DNA from: Thermoleophilales bacterium
Lineage (GTDB): Bacteria > Actinomycetota > Thermoleophilia > Solirubrobacterales > 70-9
NCBI GenBank assembly: GCA_020636895.1
Contig: JACJWZ010000001.1
Location: forward strand, 1,107,501 to 1,171,500
Direction: 5' to 3'
DNA: 64,000 nucleotides
Below, one piece after another: positions 34,321 to 42,467 of this stretch. The position numbers and the translations under genes were made by a program. How positions within the stretch are numbered: position 1 is the first letter of the stretch; the number at the start of each line of letters is the position of its first letter. The notes under the pieces were generated by a model. That model was not told the origin of the DNA. It did not search any database and saw only the letters and a program-made list of their open reading frames with translations.

Positions 34321-35325
34321 TCAGTCGTCGATCCAGGCCATCATCGAGCGCAGGTCGCCGCCGACCTTCTCGATCTTCGCGTCCTTGGCCTCCGACCGCA
34401 TCCGGTCGAAGTTCTCGCCGCCGGCGCGGTTCTCGGCAATCCATTCCCTGGCGAACTCGCCCGACTGGATGTCGGCCAGGATCTGGCGCATCGCCGCGCG
34501 GGTGTCGTCGGTGATCACCTTCGGCCCGCGGGTCATGTCGCCGTACTCGGCCGTGTTCGAGATCGAGTGGCGCATCCCCTGGATGCCCTTCTCGTACATC
34601 AGGTCGACGATCAGCTTGAGCTCGTGCAGGCACTCGAAGTACGCCAGACGCGGGTCGTAGCCGGCCTCCACGAGCGTCTCGAAACCGGCCTGGACGAGCT
34701 CGCTCGTGCCGCCGCAGAGCACCGCCTGCTCACCGAACAGATCGGTCTCGCACTCGTCCTTGAAGGTCGTCTCGATGACCCCGGCGCGGGTGCCGCCGAT
34801 GCCCTTGGCATAGGCGAGGACGAGGTCGCGGGCGTTGCCGGTCTCGTCGGCGTGGACGGCCATCAGGCAGGGGACGCCGCGGCCCTCCTCGTACTGGCGG
34901 CGGACGAGGTGACCGGGGCCCTTCGGGGCGACCATGCCCACGTCGACGCCGGGGGGCGGCTCGATCTGGTCGAAGTTGATCGCGAAGCCGTGGGCGAACA
35001 TGAGCAGGTTGCCCTCGGAGATCCCGTCGGCGATCTCCTCGTTCCAGATGTCGGCCTGGCGCTCGTCCGGGAGCAGGATCATGACGACGTCGCCGCGGCT
35101 GGCCGCGTCGGCGACGTCGAGCACCTCGAGGCCCTGCGCCTCGGCCTCGGCGCGGCTGGCGGAGTCGGGGCGGAGACCGACCACGACGTCGACGCCGGAG
35201 TCCTTCAGGTTGAGCGCGTGGGCATGGCCCTGGGAGCCGTACCCGAGGATCGCGACCGTCTTCCCCTCGAGAGGTGCGAGATCGGCGTCGTCCTCGTAGA
35301 ACATCGTGCTCAGCTCGTCGCTCAT
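34321..35325 (-). CDS. ilvC: Ketol-acid reductoisomerase (class I)
   Basis: NADPH- and Mg-dependent isomeroreductase, second common step of Val/Leu/Ile synthesis. 334 aa, the short class I form. The GYGSQGHAHALNLKDSG fingerprint lies at about 28-44, with the phosphate-binding RPDSASR loop after it. Metal ligands sit in ETDLFGEQAVLCGG and the C-terminal YFECLHELKLIVDLMYEKG. The RBS GAAGGAGAAGG directly precedes the ATG. A -10-like TAGGCT about 70 nt upstream could start the leader. Confidence 0.97.
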   Translation of the reverse strand: MSDELSTMFYEDDADLAPLEGKTVAILGYGSQGHAHALNLKDSGVDVVVGLRPDSASRAEAEAQGLEVLDVADAASRGDVVMILLPDERQADIWNEEIADGISEGNLLMFAHGFAINFDQIEPPPGVDVGMVAPKGPGHLVRRQYEEGRGVPCLMAVHADETGNARDLVLAYAKGIGGTRAGVIETTFKDECETDLFGEQAVLCGGTSELVQAGFETLVEAGYDPRLAYFECLHELKLIVDLMYEKGIQGMRHSISNTAEYGDMTRGPKVITDDTRAAMRQILADIQSGEFAREWIAENRAGGENFDRMRSEAKDAKIEKVGGDLRSMMAWIDD

Positions 35326-35425
35326 CCTTCTCCTTCGTAGGCGGTATTCGCCGCTCTTTCCGTCAAGTGCGGTCGCCCAGCCTACAGACGGGACGCAGGC
35401 AGACGGATCCGTCAGGACCCGTCGG

Positions 35426-35830
35426 TCAGGCGCCCGACACCAGGCGGACCTCGAGACCCGGCAGATCGGCGAAACCGCGGCTGTCGGCAGTGACGACGAT
35501 CCGCTCCGTCGCCAGCGCCGTCGCGGCGATGATCAGGTCGTGCGCACCGCGAGGTCGCCCGGTTCTCCGGACGTGCGCCATCAGGCTCGCATGCGTCTTG
35601 GCGACGGCGGCGGTGTAGTCCTCCGCCGTGATCTCCGAGACGATCCGGTTGATCAGCTCGACTCTCCGGGGATGGCGGGAGACATCGGCGAGCTCAACTC
35701 CGACGAGAAGCTCGGCTATCGACGCCGTCGCAAGCGCGACGTCGTCGCCGTCACCCAGGGCCTCCACAAGGGAGCGGTCACCCCGCTCGATGGCGATCAG
35801 GGCAGTCGTGTCGAGGATCAGGCGTGCCAC
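35426..35830 (-). CDS. vapC: PIN-domain ribonuclease toxin (VapC family)
   Basis: 134 aa. Acidic metal-binding residues of the PIN fold are visible: Asp in LILDTTALIAIERG (residue 7), Glu in TASIAELLVGV (about 40), Asp in GAHDLIIAATAL (about 96) and Asp in VTADSRGFADL (about 114). VapC toxins cleave tRNA or rRNA when freed from antitoxin. Its ATG overlaps the antitoxin gene by 13 bp. The module is inserted between ilvC and the men genes. The catalytic set appears complete. Confidence 0.88.
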   Translation of the reverse strand: MARLILDTTALIAIERGDRSLVEALGDGDDVALATASIAELLVGVELADVSRHPRRVELINRIVSEITAEDYTAAVAKTHASLMAHVRRTGRPRGAHDLIIAATALATERIVVTADSRGFADLPGLEVRLVSGA

Positions 35831-36075
35831 GGCCGCTCGTCTTCGACGAGCAGGGAGCGAATCGAACCGAGATCCTCCGCGAGGTCACGGTCAAGCGCGA
35901 GCTCCTCGATCGCCAGCCTGATCGCGCCTCCGTTGGCGGTCGGTGGCGGGCCGATGGTGGCGACGGGTCGTCCGCGGCGTTCGATGACGTAGGCATCGCC
36001 GCTGCGATCGACCGCATCAAGAAGCTCGGCGAAGCTTCGCGACGCCTCGGTGGCGGTGATCCTCTTCACGTACAT
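35818..36075 (-). CDS. Phd/YefM-type antitoxin
   Basis: 85 aa. The N-terminal MYVKRITATEASRSFAELLDAV and YVIERRGRPVATI are the DNA-binding Phd/YefM fold. The acidic C-terminus (LAEDLGSIRSLLVEDERPW) should wrap the PIN toxin. It precedes and overlaps vapC, the usual order. The start codon lies in a perfect palindrome, the probable autoregulatory operator. The family name Phd/YefM is safer than VapB. Confidence 0.85.
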   Translation of the reverse strand: MYVKRITATEASRSFAELLDAVDRSGDAYVIERRGRPVATIGPPPTANGGAIRLAIEELALDRDLAEDLGSIRSLLVEDERPWHA

Positions 36076-36088
36076 CAGATTATCTGAT
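36074..36088. promoter_or_regulatory. Toxin-antitoxin operator palindrome over the antitoxin start
   Basis: ATCAGAT, one base, ATCTGAT: perfect 7-bp arms in a very A+T-rich patch. It covers the first two bases of the antitoxin ATG and the 13 bases before it. Phd-type antitoxins repress their own operons through such dyads. Binding here would also block ribosome access if the mRNA has a short leader. Confidence 0.5.
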
Positions 36089-36186
36089 TAGTCGATCTCA
36101 CTGGAGCATCAAGCGCCGGAGGGCACATGGCATGCCCTTACTGACCCCGGGGCTCGACGCGGTGCCCCCGCTTCTGGCCGGACGCG

Positions 36187-37503
36187 CTAGAGGAGCCGCC
36201 GCTGCAGCTTGCCGCTGGCCGTGCGCGGGAGCTCCTCGCGGAAGCGGACCTGCTTCGGTACCTCGTGGCGAGCGAGGCTGCCGCGGGCATGGTCGAGCAG
36301 CTCCTCCTCGCTCACCTCGGCGCCGGGAGCTGTGACGACGTGAGCGACGACGCGTTGGCCCCATTCGCGGTCGTCCTCGCCGACGACGCCCGCGTCCGCG
36401 ACGCCGGGATGCGAGCGCAGCGCGTCCTCCACCCGCACCGGGCGCACGTTCTCGCCGCCGCTCACGATCAGGTCGCCACGGCGGCCCTCGAGGTACAGGA
36501 AGCCGTCCTCGTCCATCCGCCCGAGGTCACCGGTGTGAAGCCAGCCGTCGGCGGCCTTGGCTCCGGGCGCGACGTTCGGACCGCGGACGCGGATCTCGCC
36601 GGCCTCGACTGCGACCTCTATGCCGAGAAGCGGGCGGCCCGCAGACCCTGGGTGCTCCTGAGCCTCACCCGGCGCCAGCGTGCAGACCTGAGAGCAGGCT
36701 TCGGTGAGCCCGTAGGTCTGAACTACCCGGGCCCCCCGCGCCTGCGCCTCGGCGAGGACGTCGAGCGGCAGCGGGCCACCGCCGACCAGCAGCAGCCTCG
36801 GCCGCTCGACCGCGGCGCCGATGTCGAGCAGGCGCACGAGCTGGGTGGGCACGAGCGAGGCGATCGTCACCGCGCCACCGGCGAAGGCGGATGCGACCCG
36901 CTCGGGATCGAAGCCCTCGTGGATCTCAGCGGCCGTTCCGTATAGCGCCGAGCGCAGCAGGATCGTCAGGCCGCCGACGTGGTTGAGCGGCAGGCAGCAG
37001 AGCCAGCGGTCGCCGGGCTCCACCCCGAGCTTGAGCCCGGACGCGAGGGCGCTCCAGAGGTGGTTGGCCTGGGTCAGCTCGACCGCCTTCGGCGCGCCGG
37101 AGGTGCCGCTGCTTAGGACCCGCGTGAGCGGCTTACGGGGCGGCCGCCGGATCGAGGGCCAGGTCCCATCGCGCTTCAGAGCGCGCTCGACGGTCGCGGC
37201 CTCGACGTAGCGGGCGCCCGGAGCGACGTCGACTCCCTCGCGACCCGTGGCCGGGAGCGATTGGGCGACCGCCCCGGCCAGGATCGCCCCGTGCAGCGCC
37301 ACCGCATGCGGGATGCCCGCGGGCAGGTCGATCGCGACGGGATCGCCGGAGCCGATGCCCCGCAGGGCGAGCTCGGAGGCGACGGCACGCGCGCGCCGCT
37401 GCAACTCGAGGTAGGTGATCTCCTCCCGTGCATCCGCGAGGGCGACGCGCCTCGGGTGCACGCGTGCGCTGTGGTCGAGCCAATCGGTGGGGATCTCCGA
37501 CAT
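36187..37503 (-). CDS. menE: o-succinylbenzoate-CoA ligase (MenE-like)
   Basis: ANL-superfamily adenylate-forming ligase that activates o-succinylbenzoate in menaquinone synthesis. 438 aa. P-loop-like VLSSGTSGAPKAVELT near 130, LPLNHVGGL, QTYGLTEACSQV, GWLHTGDLG, and the C-terminal catalytic lysine in PRTASGKLQRR. The short length and the divergent position next to menB-A-C-D support MenE over other acyl-CoA ligases. Start ATG at 37503; the 65 nt to menB carry both promoters. Confidence 0.88.
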   Translation of the reverse strand: MSEIPTDWLDHSARVHPRRVALADAREEITYLELQRRARAVASELALRGIGSGDPVAIDLPAGIPHAVALHGAILAGAVAQSLPATGREGVDVAPGARYVEAATVERALKRDGTWPSIRRPPRKPLTRVLSSGTSGAPKAVELTQANHLWSALASGLKLGVEPGDRWLCCLPLNHVGGLTILLRSALYGTAAEIHEGFDPERVASAFAGGAVTIASLVPTQLVRLLDIGAAVERPRLLLVGGGPLPLDVLAEAQARGARVVQTYGLTEACSQVCTLAPGEAQEHPGSAGRPLLGIEVAVEAGEIRVRGPNVAPGAKAADGWLHTGDLGRMDEDGFLYLEGRRGDLIVSGGENVRPVRVEDALRSHPGVADAGVVGEDDREWGQRVVAHVVTAPGAEVSEEELLDHARGSLARHEVPKQVRFREELPRTASGKLQRRLL

Positions 37504-37568
37504 CGCTGCGGATGTTGTCAGGCGGGCGGGGCGTCGCCCCGCACCGTTCGCCGGTTAACGTCCCGCAG

Positions 37569-38447
37569 ATGCCAGAGCGTCACAAGTCCGCCCCGCCGGA
37601 GTCCGCCCTGTACGCGCCGATCGAGTGGGAAACCGCGGGTGAGTACGAGGACATCCTCTACGAGATCGGCGACGGGATCGCCAAGATCACGATCAACCGG
37701 CCCGAGCGCCGCAACGCCTTCCGCCCGCCGACCCTCGCCGAGCTTCGCGACGCCTTCACCAAGGCACGCGACGAGCTCGACGTCGGCTCGATCATCCTCA
37801 CCGGCGCCGGGGATCAGGCCTTCTGCTCCGGCGGCGACCAGAAGATCCGCGGGGACGACGGCTACATCGGCGACGACGAGGTCGCCGGCAAGGGCGTCGG
37901 TCGCCTCGACGTCGGTGACCTGCACGTGCAGATCCGCCGCACGCCGAAGCCCGTTGTCGCGGCGATCGCCGGCTACGCGGTGGGCGGCGGCCACATCCTC
38001 CACCTCGTCTGCGACCTCTCGATCGCCGCCGAGAACGCCAAGTTCGGCCAGACCGGCCCACGCGTCGGCAGCTTCGACGGGGGCTTCGGCGCCGGCCTCC
38101 TGGCGCGCCAGATCGGCGCCAAGCGGGCGAAGGAGATCTGGTTCCTGTGCCGCCTCTATGACGCCGAGGAGGCGCTGCAGATGGGCCTTGTCAACGTCGT
38201 CGTGCCGACCGATCAGCTCGAGCGCGAGGCCGTGGCCTGGTGCCGGGAGATGAGCTACCTGTCGCCGCTCTCGCTCCGGCTCCTGAAGTCGAGCTTCAAC
38301 GCGTTCGAGGACGGGATCACCGGCGTCCAGCAGCTCTCCCACGACGCCACGCTCCTCTACTACATGTCCGAGGAGGGCCAGGAGGGGCGCAACGCCTTCC
38401 AGGAGGGCCGCGCCCCCGACTTCTCCAAGTTCCCGCGCCGCCCCTAG
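37569..38447 (+). CDS. menB: 1,4-dihydroxy-2-naphthoyl-CoA synthase
   Basis: Crotonase-fold enzyme that closes the naphthoate ring. 292 aa. GAGDQAFCSGGDQKIRGDDG is a MenB-specific oxyanion-hole region. GYAVGGGHILHLVCDLSIAA and GPRVGSFDGGFGAG follow, as does the C-terminal EGRNAFQEGRAPDFSKFPR signature. The ATG at 37569 is preceded by a -10-like TAACGT ending 7 nt upstream, suggesting a leaderless start of the men mRNA. First gene of menB-menA-menC-menD. Confidence 0.95.
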   Translation: MPERHKSAPPESALYAPIEWETAGEYEDILYEIGDGIAKITINRPERRNAFRPPTLAELRDAFTKARDELDVGSIILTGAGDQAFCSGGDQKIRGDDGYIGDDEVAGKGVGRLDVGDLHVQIRRTPKPVVAAIAGYAVGGGHILHLVCDLSIAAENAKFGQTGPRVGSFDGGFGAGLLARQIGAKRAKEIWFLCRLYDAEEALQMGLVNVVVPTDQLEREAVAWCREMSYLSPLSLRLLKSSFNAFEDGITGVQQLSHDATLLYYMSEEGQEGRNAFQEGRAPDFSKFPRRP

Positions 38448-38471
38448 GCGCCGACGCCCCCGGCTGCAGCG

Positions 38472-39359
38472 ATGGGACCTCTGAAGATCTGGATCATGGC
38501 CGCGCGGCCGCGGACGCTGCCCGCGGCCCTCGCGCCGGTCCTGGTCGGCAGCGCCGCCGCCTGGGTGGCGCTCGGCGGCGACGACTTCTTCTGGCTGCGC
38601 TTCGCCGCCGCGCTCGTCGCCTCGATCTTCATCCAGATCGGGACCAACCTCGCCAACGACTACTCCGATGCCAAGCGCGGTGCCGACACCGTCGACCGGC
38701 TCGGGCCCGTGCGGGTGACGGCGAGCGGCCTCGCCGCCCCTCGACGCGTCCTGCACGCCACCTGGGCCGCCTTCGGCATCGCGGTGCTCGTCGGCCTCTA
38801 TCTCGTGGTCGAGGTCGGGCCGGAGATCCTCGCCGTCGGGATCCTCTCGATCATCGCCGGGATCCTCTACACCGGCGGCCCCAAGCCCTACGGCTACGAG
38901 GGCCTCGGCGAGGTGTTCGTCTTCGTCTTCTTCGGCCTCGTGGCGGTCAACGGCTCCTACTACGTGCAGCTCGAGGACCTGGCGTGGCTGCCGTTCCTGC
39001 TCTCGCTGCCGATCGGGCTCTTGTCGGCGGCGATCCTCGTCGTCAACAACGTCCGCGACATCGACACCGACCGCCGCGCCGGCAAGCGCACGCTCGCCGT
39101 CCGGCTCGGGCGCGAACGCACCCGCGCCCTCTACACCGCGATGATCATCGCCTCCTACGCGCTGCTGCCGGTCGCGCTGCTGCTCGGGGACGGACCGGCG
39201 CTCGGCCTCCTCGGATTGCTGAGCGCGCCGCTGGCGCTGAAGCCGCTGCGCGCGGTCCGGGAGCGCACCGACGGGCCAGCGCTGAACGGCGCACTCGCCG
39301 GCACCGGAGCCGTGCTCGCCGTCTTCGCGCTGCTGACGTCGATCGGCCTGGTCGTCTAG
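38472..39359 (+). CDS. menA: 1,4-dihydroxy-2-naphthoate polyprenyltransferase
   Basis: UbiA-family integral membrane enzyme attaching the isoprenoid tail. 295 aa with about eight or nine membrane segments. The first Asp-rich motif is in NLANDYSDAKRGAD (about 61-74) and the second in NNVRDIDTDRRAGKRTLAVR (about 190). MAARPRTLPAALAPVLVGS is the standard opening. It lies 24 nt after menB and 4 nt before menC. Confidence 0.95.
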   Translation: MGPLKIWIMAARPRTLPAALAPVLVGSAAAWVALGGDDFFWLRFAAALVASIFIQIGTNLANDYSDAKRGADTVDRLGPVRVTASGLAAPRRVLHATWAAFGIAVLVGLYLVVEVGPEILAVGILSIIAGILYTGGPKPYGYEGLGEVFVFVFFGLVAVNGSYYVQLEDLAWLPFLLSLPIGLLSAAILVVNNVRDIDTDRRAGKRTLAVRLGRERTRALYTAMIIASYALLPVALLLGDGPALGLLGLLSAPLALKPLRAVRERTDGPALNGALAGTGAVLAVFALLTSIGLVV

Positions 39360-39363
39360 CCGG

Positions 39364-40452
39364 ATGCGGATCGCGGGCGTAGAGGCGTTCCCGGTCGCCC
39401 TCCCCTTCCGCGAGCCGTACATCGCCGCTAACGGGACCATCGAGCAGCGGGAGATGGTCGTCCTACGGATCACGAGCGAGGACGGCACCGCCGGCCATGG
39501 CGACGCCGTGCCGATGAGCCTGCGCGGCGGGCCCGGCCTCGAGCGCATCCTCGACGAGCTCGAAGGGGAGTGCGCAGGCGCGCTCGCAGGGCGTGAGCTC
39601 GACGACGCGTCCGACGTCCGGCGACTCGTCGGCGAGTGTGGCGGCGCGGGGCTCTCCTCCAGCGCCTCGGCGGCCGTCGACGTCGCCCTCATCGATCTGC
39701 TCGGCCGCGCCACCGGCATCCCCGCCTGGCGCATCCTCGGCGCGTCCGCCGCCGGCCCGGTCGCCTGCAACGGCACGCTCGGCGGCGGCCAGCCCCGGGC
39801 GGTCGCAGCGGCTGCGAGAGAGCTCGCCCGCGCGGGCTTCCGGACGCTGAAGGTGAAGGTCGGCACCGGCGAGGACCGCGAGCGCCTGCTGGCGGTCCGC
39901 GAGGCGGTCGGCCCCGATGTCGCGCTGCGGGTCGATGCCAACGGGGCCTGGTGCCTCTCGCGGGCGCAGCGGGAGCTCACCGAACTCAACCGCGAGGTCG
40001 GTCTCGAGCTCGCCGAGCAACCCTGCGAGAGCCTCGAGGAGCTCAGCGGTCTGCGGGCCTCCGCCGACGTCCCGATCGTCGCCGACGAGAGCGTCGCGAC
40101 CGCCGCCGACGCCGAGCGGGCGCTCACCCTGGATGCATGCGACGCCGTCACCCTGAAGCTCGCCAAGGTCGGCGGCCCGCACGCCGCGCTGGCGGTGGCG
40201 CGGCGCATTCCGGCTTACATCTCGAGCGCGCTCGACAGCGCGATCGGCATCGCCGCCGGGCTCCACACCGCGCTCGCGTTGCCCGCGAGCGGATTCGCGG
40301 CGGGTCTGGCCCACGGTCTGGCGACCTCCACGCTCTTCGCCGACGACGTCGCCGCCGGCATCCCGATCGTCGGTCCCGCCCCCGATCCGGGATCCTCCCC
40401 GGGACTCGGCGTCGAGGTTGATCCGGCGGCGCTGGAGCGACTGGCGATCTGA
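39364..40452 (+). CDS. menC: o-succinylbenzoate synthase (enolase superfamily)
   Basis: 362 aa. Enolase-superfamily catalytic residues are visible: lysine pair in FRTLKVKVGTG (about 161-166), metal ligands in RVDANGAW (Asp), AEQPCE (Glu) and IVADESVA (Asp), and a C-terminal Lys in VTLKLAKVGG. Dipeptide epimerases share this fold, but placement between menA and menD fixes the role. Start ATG 39364, only 4 nt after menA. It ends 7 nt before menD. Confidence 0.9.
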   Translation: MRIAGVEAFPVALPFREPYIAANGTIEQREMVVLRITSEDGTAGHGDAVPMSLRGGPGLERILDELEGECAGALAGRELDDASDVRRLVGECGGAGLSSSASAAVDVALIDLLGRATGIPAWRILGASAAGPVACNGTLGGGQPRAVAAAARELARAGFRTLKVKVGTGEDRERLLAVREAVGPDVALRVDANGAWCLSRAQRELTELNREVGLELAEQPCESLEELSGLRASADVPIVADESVATAADAERALTLDACDAVTLKLAKVGGPHAALAVARRIPAYISSALDSAIGIAAGLHTALALPASGFAAGLAHGLATSTLFADDVAAGIPIVGPAPDPGSSPGLGVEVDPAALERLAI

Positions 40453-40459
40453 CGGCCCG

Positions 40460-42196
40460 ATGATCGACCCGACCAACCGCAACACCGCACTGGCCTCGGC
40501 ACTCGTGGAGGAGCTCTCGCGCAGTGGCGTCCGCCACGCGATCCTCTCCCCCGGTTCCCGCTCCAGCCCGCTCGCCCTGGCCCTCGACCGCGACCCCGGG
40601 ATCGAGCTGACGGTCGTCCTCGACGAGCGCTCCGCCGGCTTCATCGCGCTCGGATGCACACTCTCGACCGGAGCCCCGGCCGTCGTCGCCTGCACCAGCG
40701 GATCGGCGGCGGCCAACCTGCACCCGGCGGTCGTCGAAGCCGATCAGGCGGGCGTGCCCCTGATCGTCCTCACGTCCGACAGGCCGCCCGAGCTGCGCGG
40801 CATCGGCGCCGGACAGACGATCGACCAGATCGGCCTCTACGGCTCCGCCTCAAGATGGTTCTGCGAGGGCGGCACCCACGACGCCGACGACACCGGCCTG
40901 CTGCACATGCGCTCGCTCGGCTGCCGCGCCTGGGCGGAGGCGACGCTCGGCCGCGGGCCGGTGCACCTCAACCTCTCCTGGCGCGACCCACTCGGGCCCG
41001 AGCCGCACCCCGAGGACGTGACGGCCGCGCGCCCGCTGGCGGTCGAGGGCCGCTCGGAAGGACGACCTCTGACGGTGCCGATCGCCGGTCGCGAGCCGAG
41101 CGCAGCGCTCGTGGAAGCGCTTGCGGGAGCGGTCTCGCGCGCCGGGCGTGGCCTGATCGTCGCCGGCCGCAGCCTCGATCCCGATCTCCCCGCAGCCGTC
41201 GCCGACCTCGCGGCCGCCACCGGGTTCCCGGTACTGGCCGAGCCCACCTCCGGCTTGCGTCTCGGCCCACATTCGCGGGGCGCGGTTGCGACCTACGACC
41301 TGCTCGCACGCTCCCGGCCCGACGAGCTGGCTCCGGACCTGGTCCTGCGCTTCGGGGATATGCCGACAAGCAAGCCGCTGCGCGCCTGGCTCGAGGCGGT
41401 CGAGGTCGACCAGGTCGCCATCGACCCCCCCGGGCGCTGGAACGAGCCGTCGCGGATCGCCGGAGCTTTCGTCCGCGCCGATGCGACGGCGGTCGCCCGC
41501 GCGCTGACAGCAGCCTTGGAACGCCGCGGCGGGGGTGACTGGGCCGCCGCCTGGGCGGAGGCCGAAGCGGCGACGCAAGGGGCGATCGACGCCGCCCTCG
41601 CCGACGGGCCCGAGCTGAGCGAGCCCGGGATCTGGCGCGCGCTCGGGGAGACCTTCGGCGACGGCGAGGAGGTGCTCGTCGCATCGAGCATGCCGATCCG
41701 CGATGCGGAGGCGTTCCTGCGGCCGGGCTCCGCGGCGGTCCGGATCCACGCCAATCGCGGCGCGAACGGGATCGACGGCCTCGTCTCCACCGCGGCCGGC
41801 ATCGCGCTCGGCTCCGACAGACCGACGTGGCTCGTCCTCGGCGACCTCGCGCTCGCTCACGACCTCGGTGGTCTCGCCTCCGTGCGCGACCTGCCGGCGC
41901 CGCTGCGGATCGTCGTGATCGACAACGGCGGCGGCGGCATCTTCGACTTCCTCCCGCAGGCCTCGCAGGTCGAGGCCGACGCCTTCGAGAGGCTGTTCAC
42001 GACACCGTCAGGGCTCGATGTCGAGGGTGCCGCGGCTCTCTACGGCATCGACTTCGTCGAGGTCCGCTCAGAGGCGGAGCTTGCGGGCCTGGCCGGCTCG
42101 GGGAGCGTGCTCGCCCGCGTGCGCGTCGAGCGAGAGGGCAACGTCGACCTGCATCGGCGAATCGCCGAGGCCGTCGCGCACGCGCTGGCCACCTGA
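40460..42196 (+). CDS. menD: SEPHCHC synthase (menaquinone biosynthesis)
   Basis: Thiamine-diphosphate enzyme adding 2-ketoglutarate to isochorismate. 578 aa. RHAILSPGSRSSPLALAL near 25 and the catalytic Glu in VVLDERSAGFIALG (about 55) are present. TSGSAAANLHPAVVEA follows, and the TPP/Mg motif runs from VLGDLALAHDLGGL to VVIDNGGGGIFDFLP. The ATG at 40460 fits family length; upstream in-frame codons overlap menC. Last gene of the men operon. Confidence 0.95.
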   Translation: MIDPTNRNTALASALVEELSRSGVRHAILSPGSRSSPLALALDRDPGIELTVVLDERSAGFIALGCTLSTGAPAVVACTSGSAAANLHPAVVEADQAGVPLIVLTSDRPPELRGIGAGQTIDQIGLYGSASRWFCEGGTHDADDTGLLHMRSLGCRAWAEATLGRGPVHLNLSWRDPLGPEPHPEDVTAARPLAVEGRSEGRPLTVPIAGREPSAALVEALAGAVSRAGRGLIVAGRSLDPDLPAAVADLAAATGFPVLAEPTSGLRLGPHSRGAVATYDLLARSRPDELAPDLVLRFGDMPTSKPLRAWLEAVEVDQVAIDPPGRWNEPSRIAGAFVRADATAVARALTAALERRGGGDWAAAWAEAEAATQGAIDAALADGPELSEPGIWRALGETFGDGEEVLVASSMPIRDAEAFLRPGSAAVRIHANRGANGIDGLVSTAAGIALGSDRPTWLVLGDLALAHDLGGLASVRDLPAPLRIVVIDNGGGGIFDFLPQASQVEADAFERLFTTPSGLDVEGAAALYGIDFVEVRSEAELAGLAGSGSVLARVRVEREGNVDLHRRIAEAVAHALAT

Positions 42197-42221
42197 CCCG
42201 GCCGCTCGCCGCCGCGCTCCG

Positions 42222-42284
42222 CCCCCTCACAGCCAGACGTGTCACCGGAGGACGGACCTCTTCCCCACTTCTCGGTGACAGGTC
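42222..42284 (+). repeat. 63-bp direct repeat, copy 1 (contains 49-bp element)
   Basis: First of two nearly identical 63-bp units (copy 2 at 42304-42366, two mismatches, period 82). Positions 42236-42284 are the 49-bp element in reverse orientation relative to copy A: GACGTGTCACC, 27 nt, GGTGACAGGTC. It lies between the convergent menD and menF genes. Confidence 0.85.
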
Positions 42285-42303
42285 CCAGGACCGGTTGATC
42301 GAA

Positions 42304-42366
42304 CCCCCTCACAGCCAGACGTGTCACCGGAGGACGGACCTCTTCCCCGTTTCTCGGTGACAGGTC
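42304..42366 (+). repeat. 63-bp direct repeat, copy 2 (contains 49-bp element)
   Basis: Second unit. It differs from copy 1 only in the two bases before TTCTCGGTG. Its 49-bp core is 42318-42366, with the same 11-nt ends and 27-nt spacing. Tandem repetition in the menD-menF gap suggests local duplication of a dispersed element. Confidence 0.85.
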
Positions 42367-42397
42367 ACGAGCGACGAGTGGAACGGCCCCCTACCCA

Positions 42398-42412
42398 GGA
42401 CCTGACAGGTCC
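42398..42412. repeat. Palindrome next to the 63-bp repeats
   Basis: GGACCT, GAC, AGGTCC: a perfect dyad 31 bp beyond repeat copy 2. Its half-site GACAGGTC equals the outer end of the repeats, so it may be a remnant element or part of a terminator for menD or menF. The rest of 42197-42467 holds no gene. Confidence 0.45.
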
Positions 42413-42467
42413 CTGAGCGAGGTGCATCCGCAAACGTCGGCGTCGCGCGGGCCGTCGGCCCCGCCTC

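Noticed and set aside
35402..35413. GACGGATCCGTC palindrome between ilvC and vapC
   Set aside because: A perfect 12-bp dyad with no loop, outside both promoters as I see them. Too little to call an operator or terminator.
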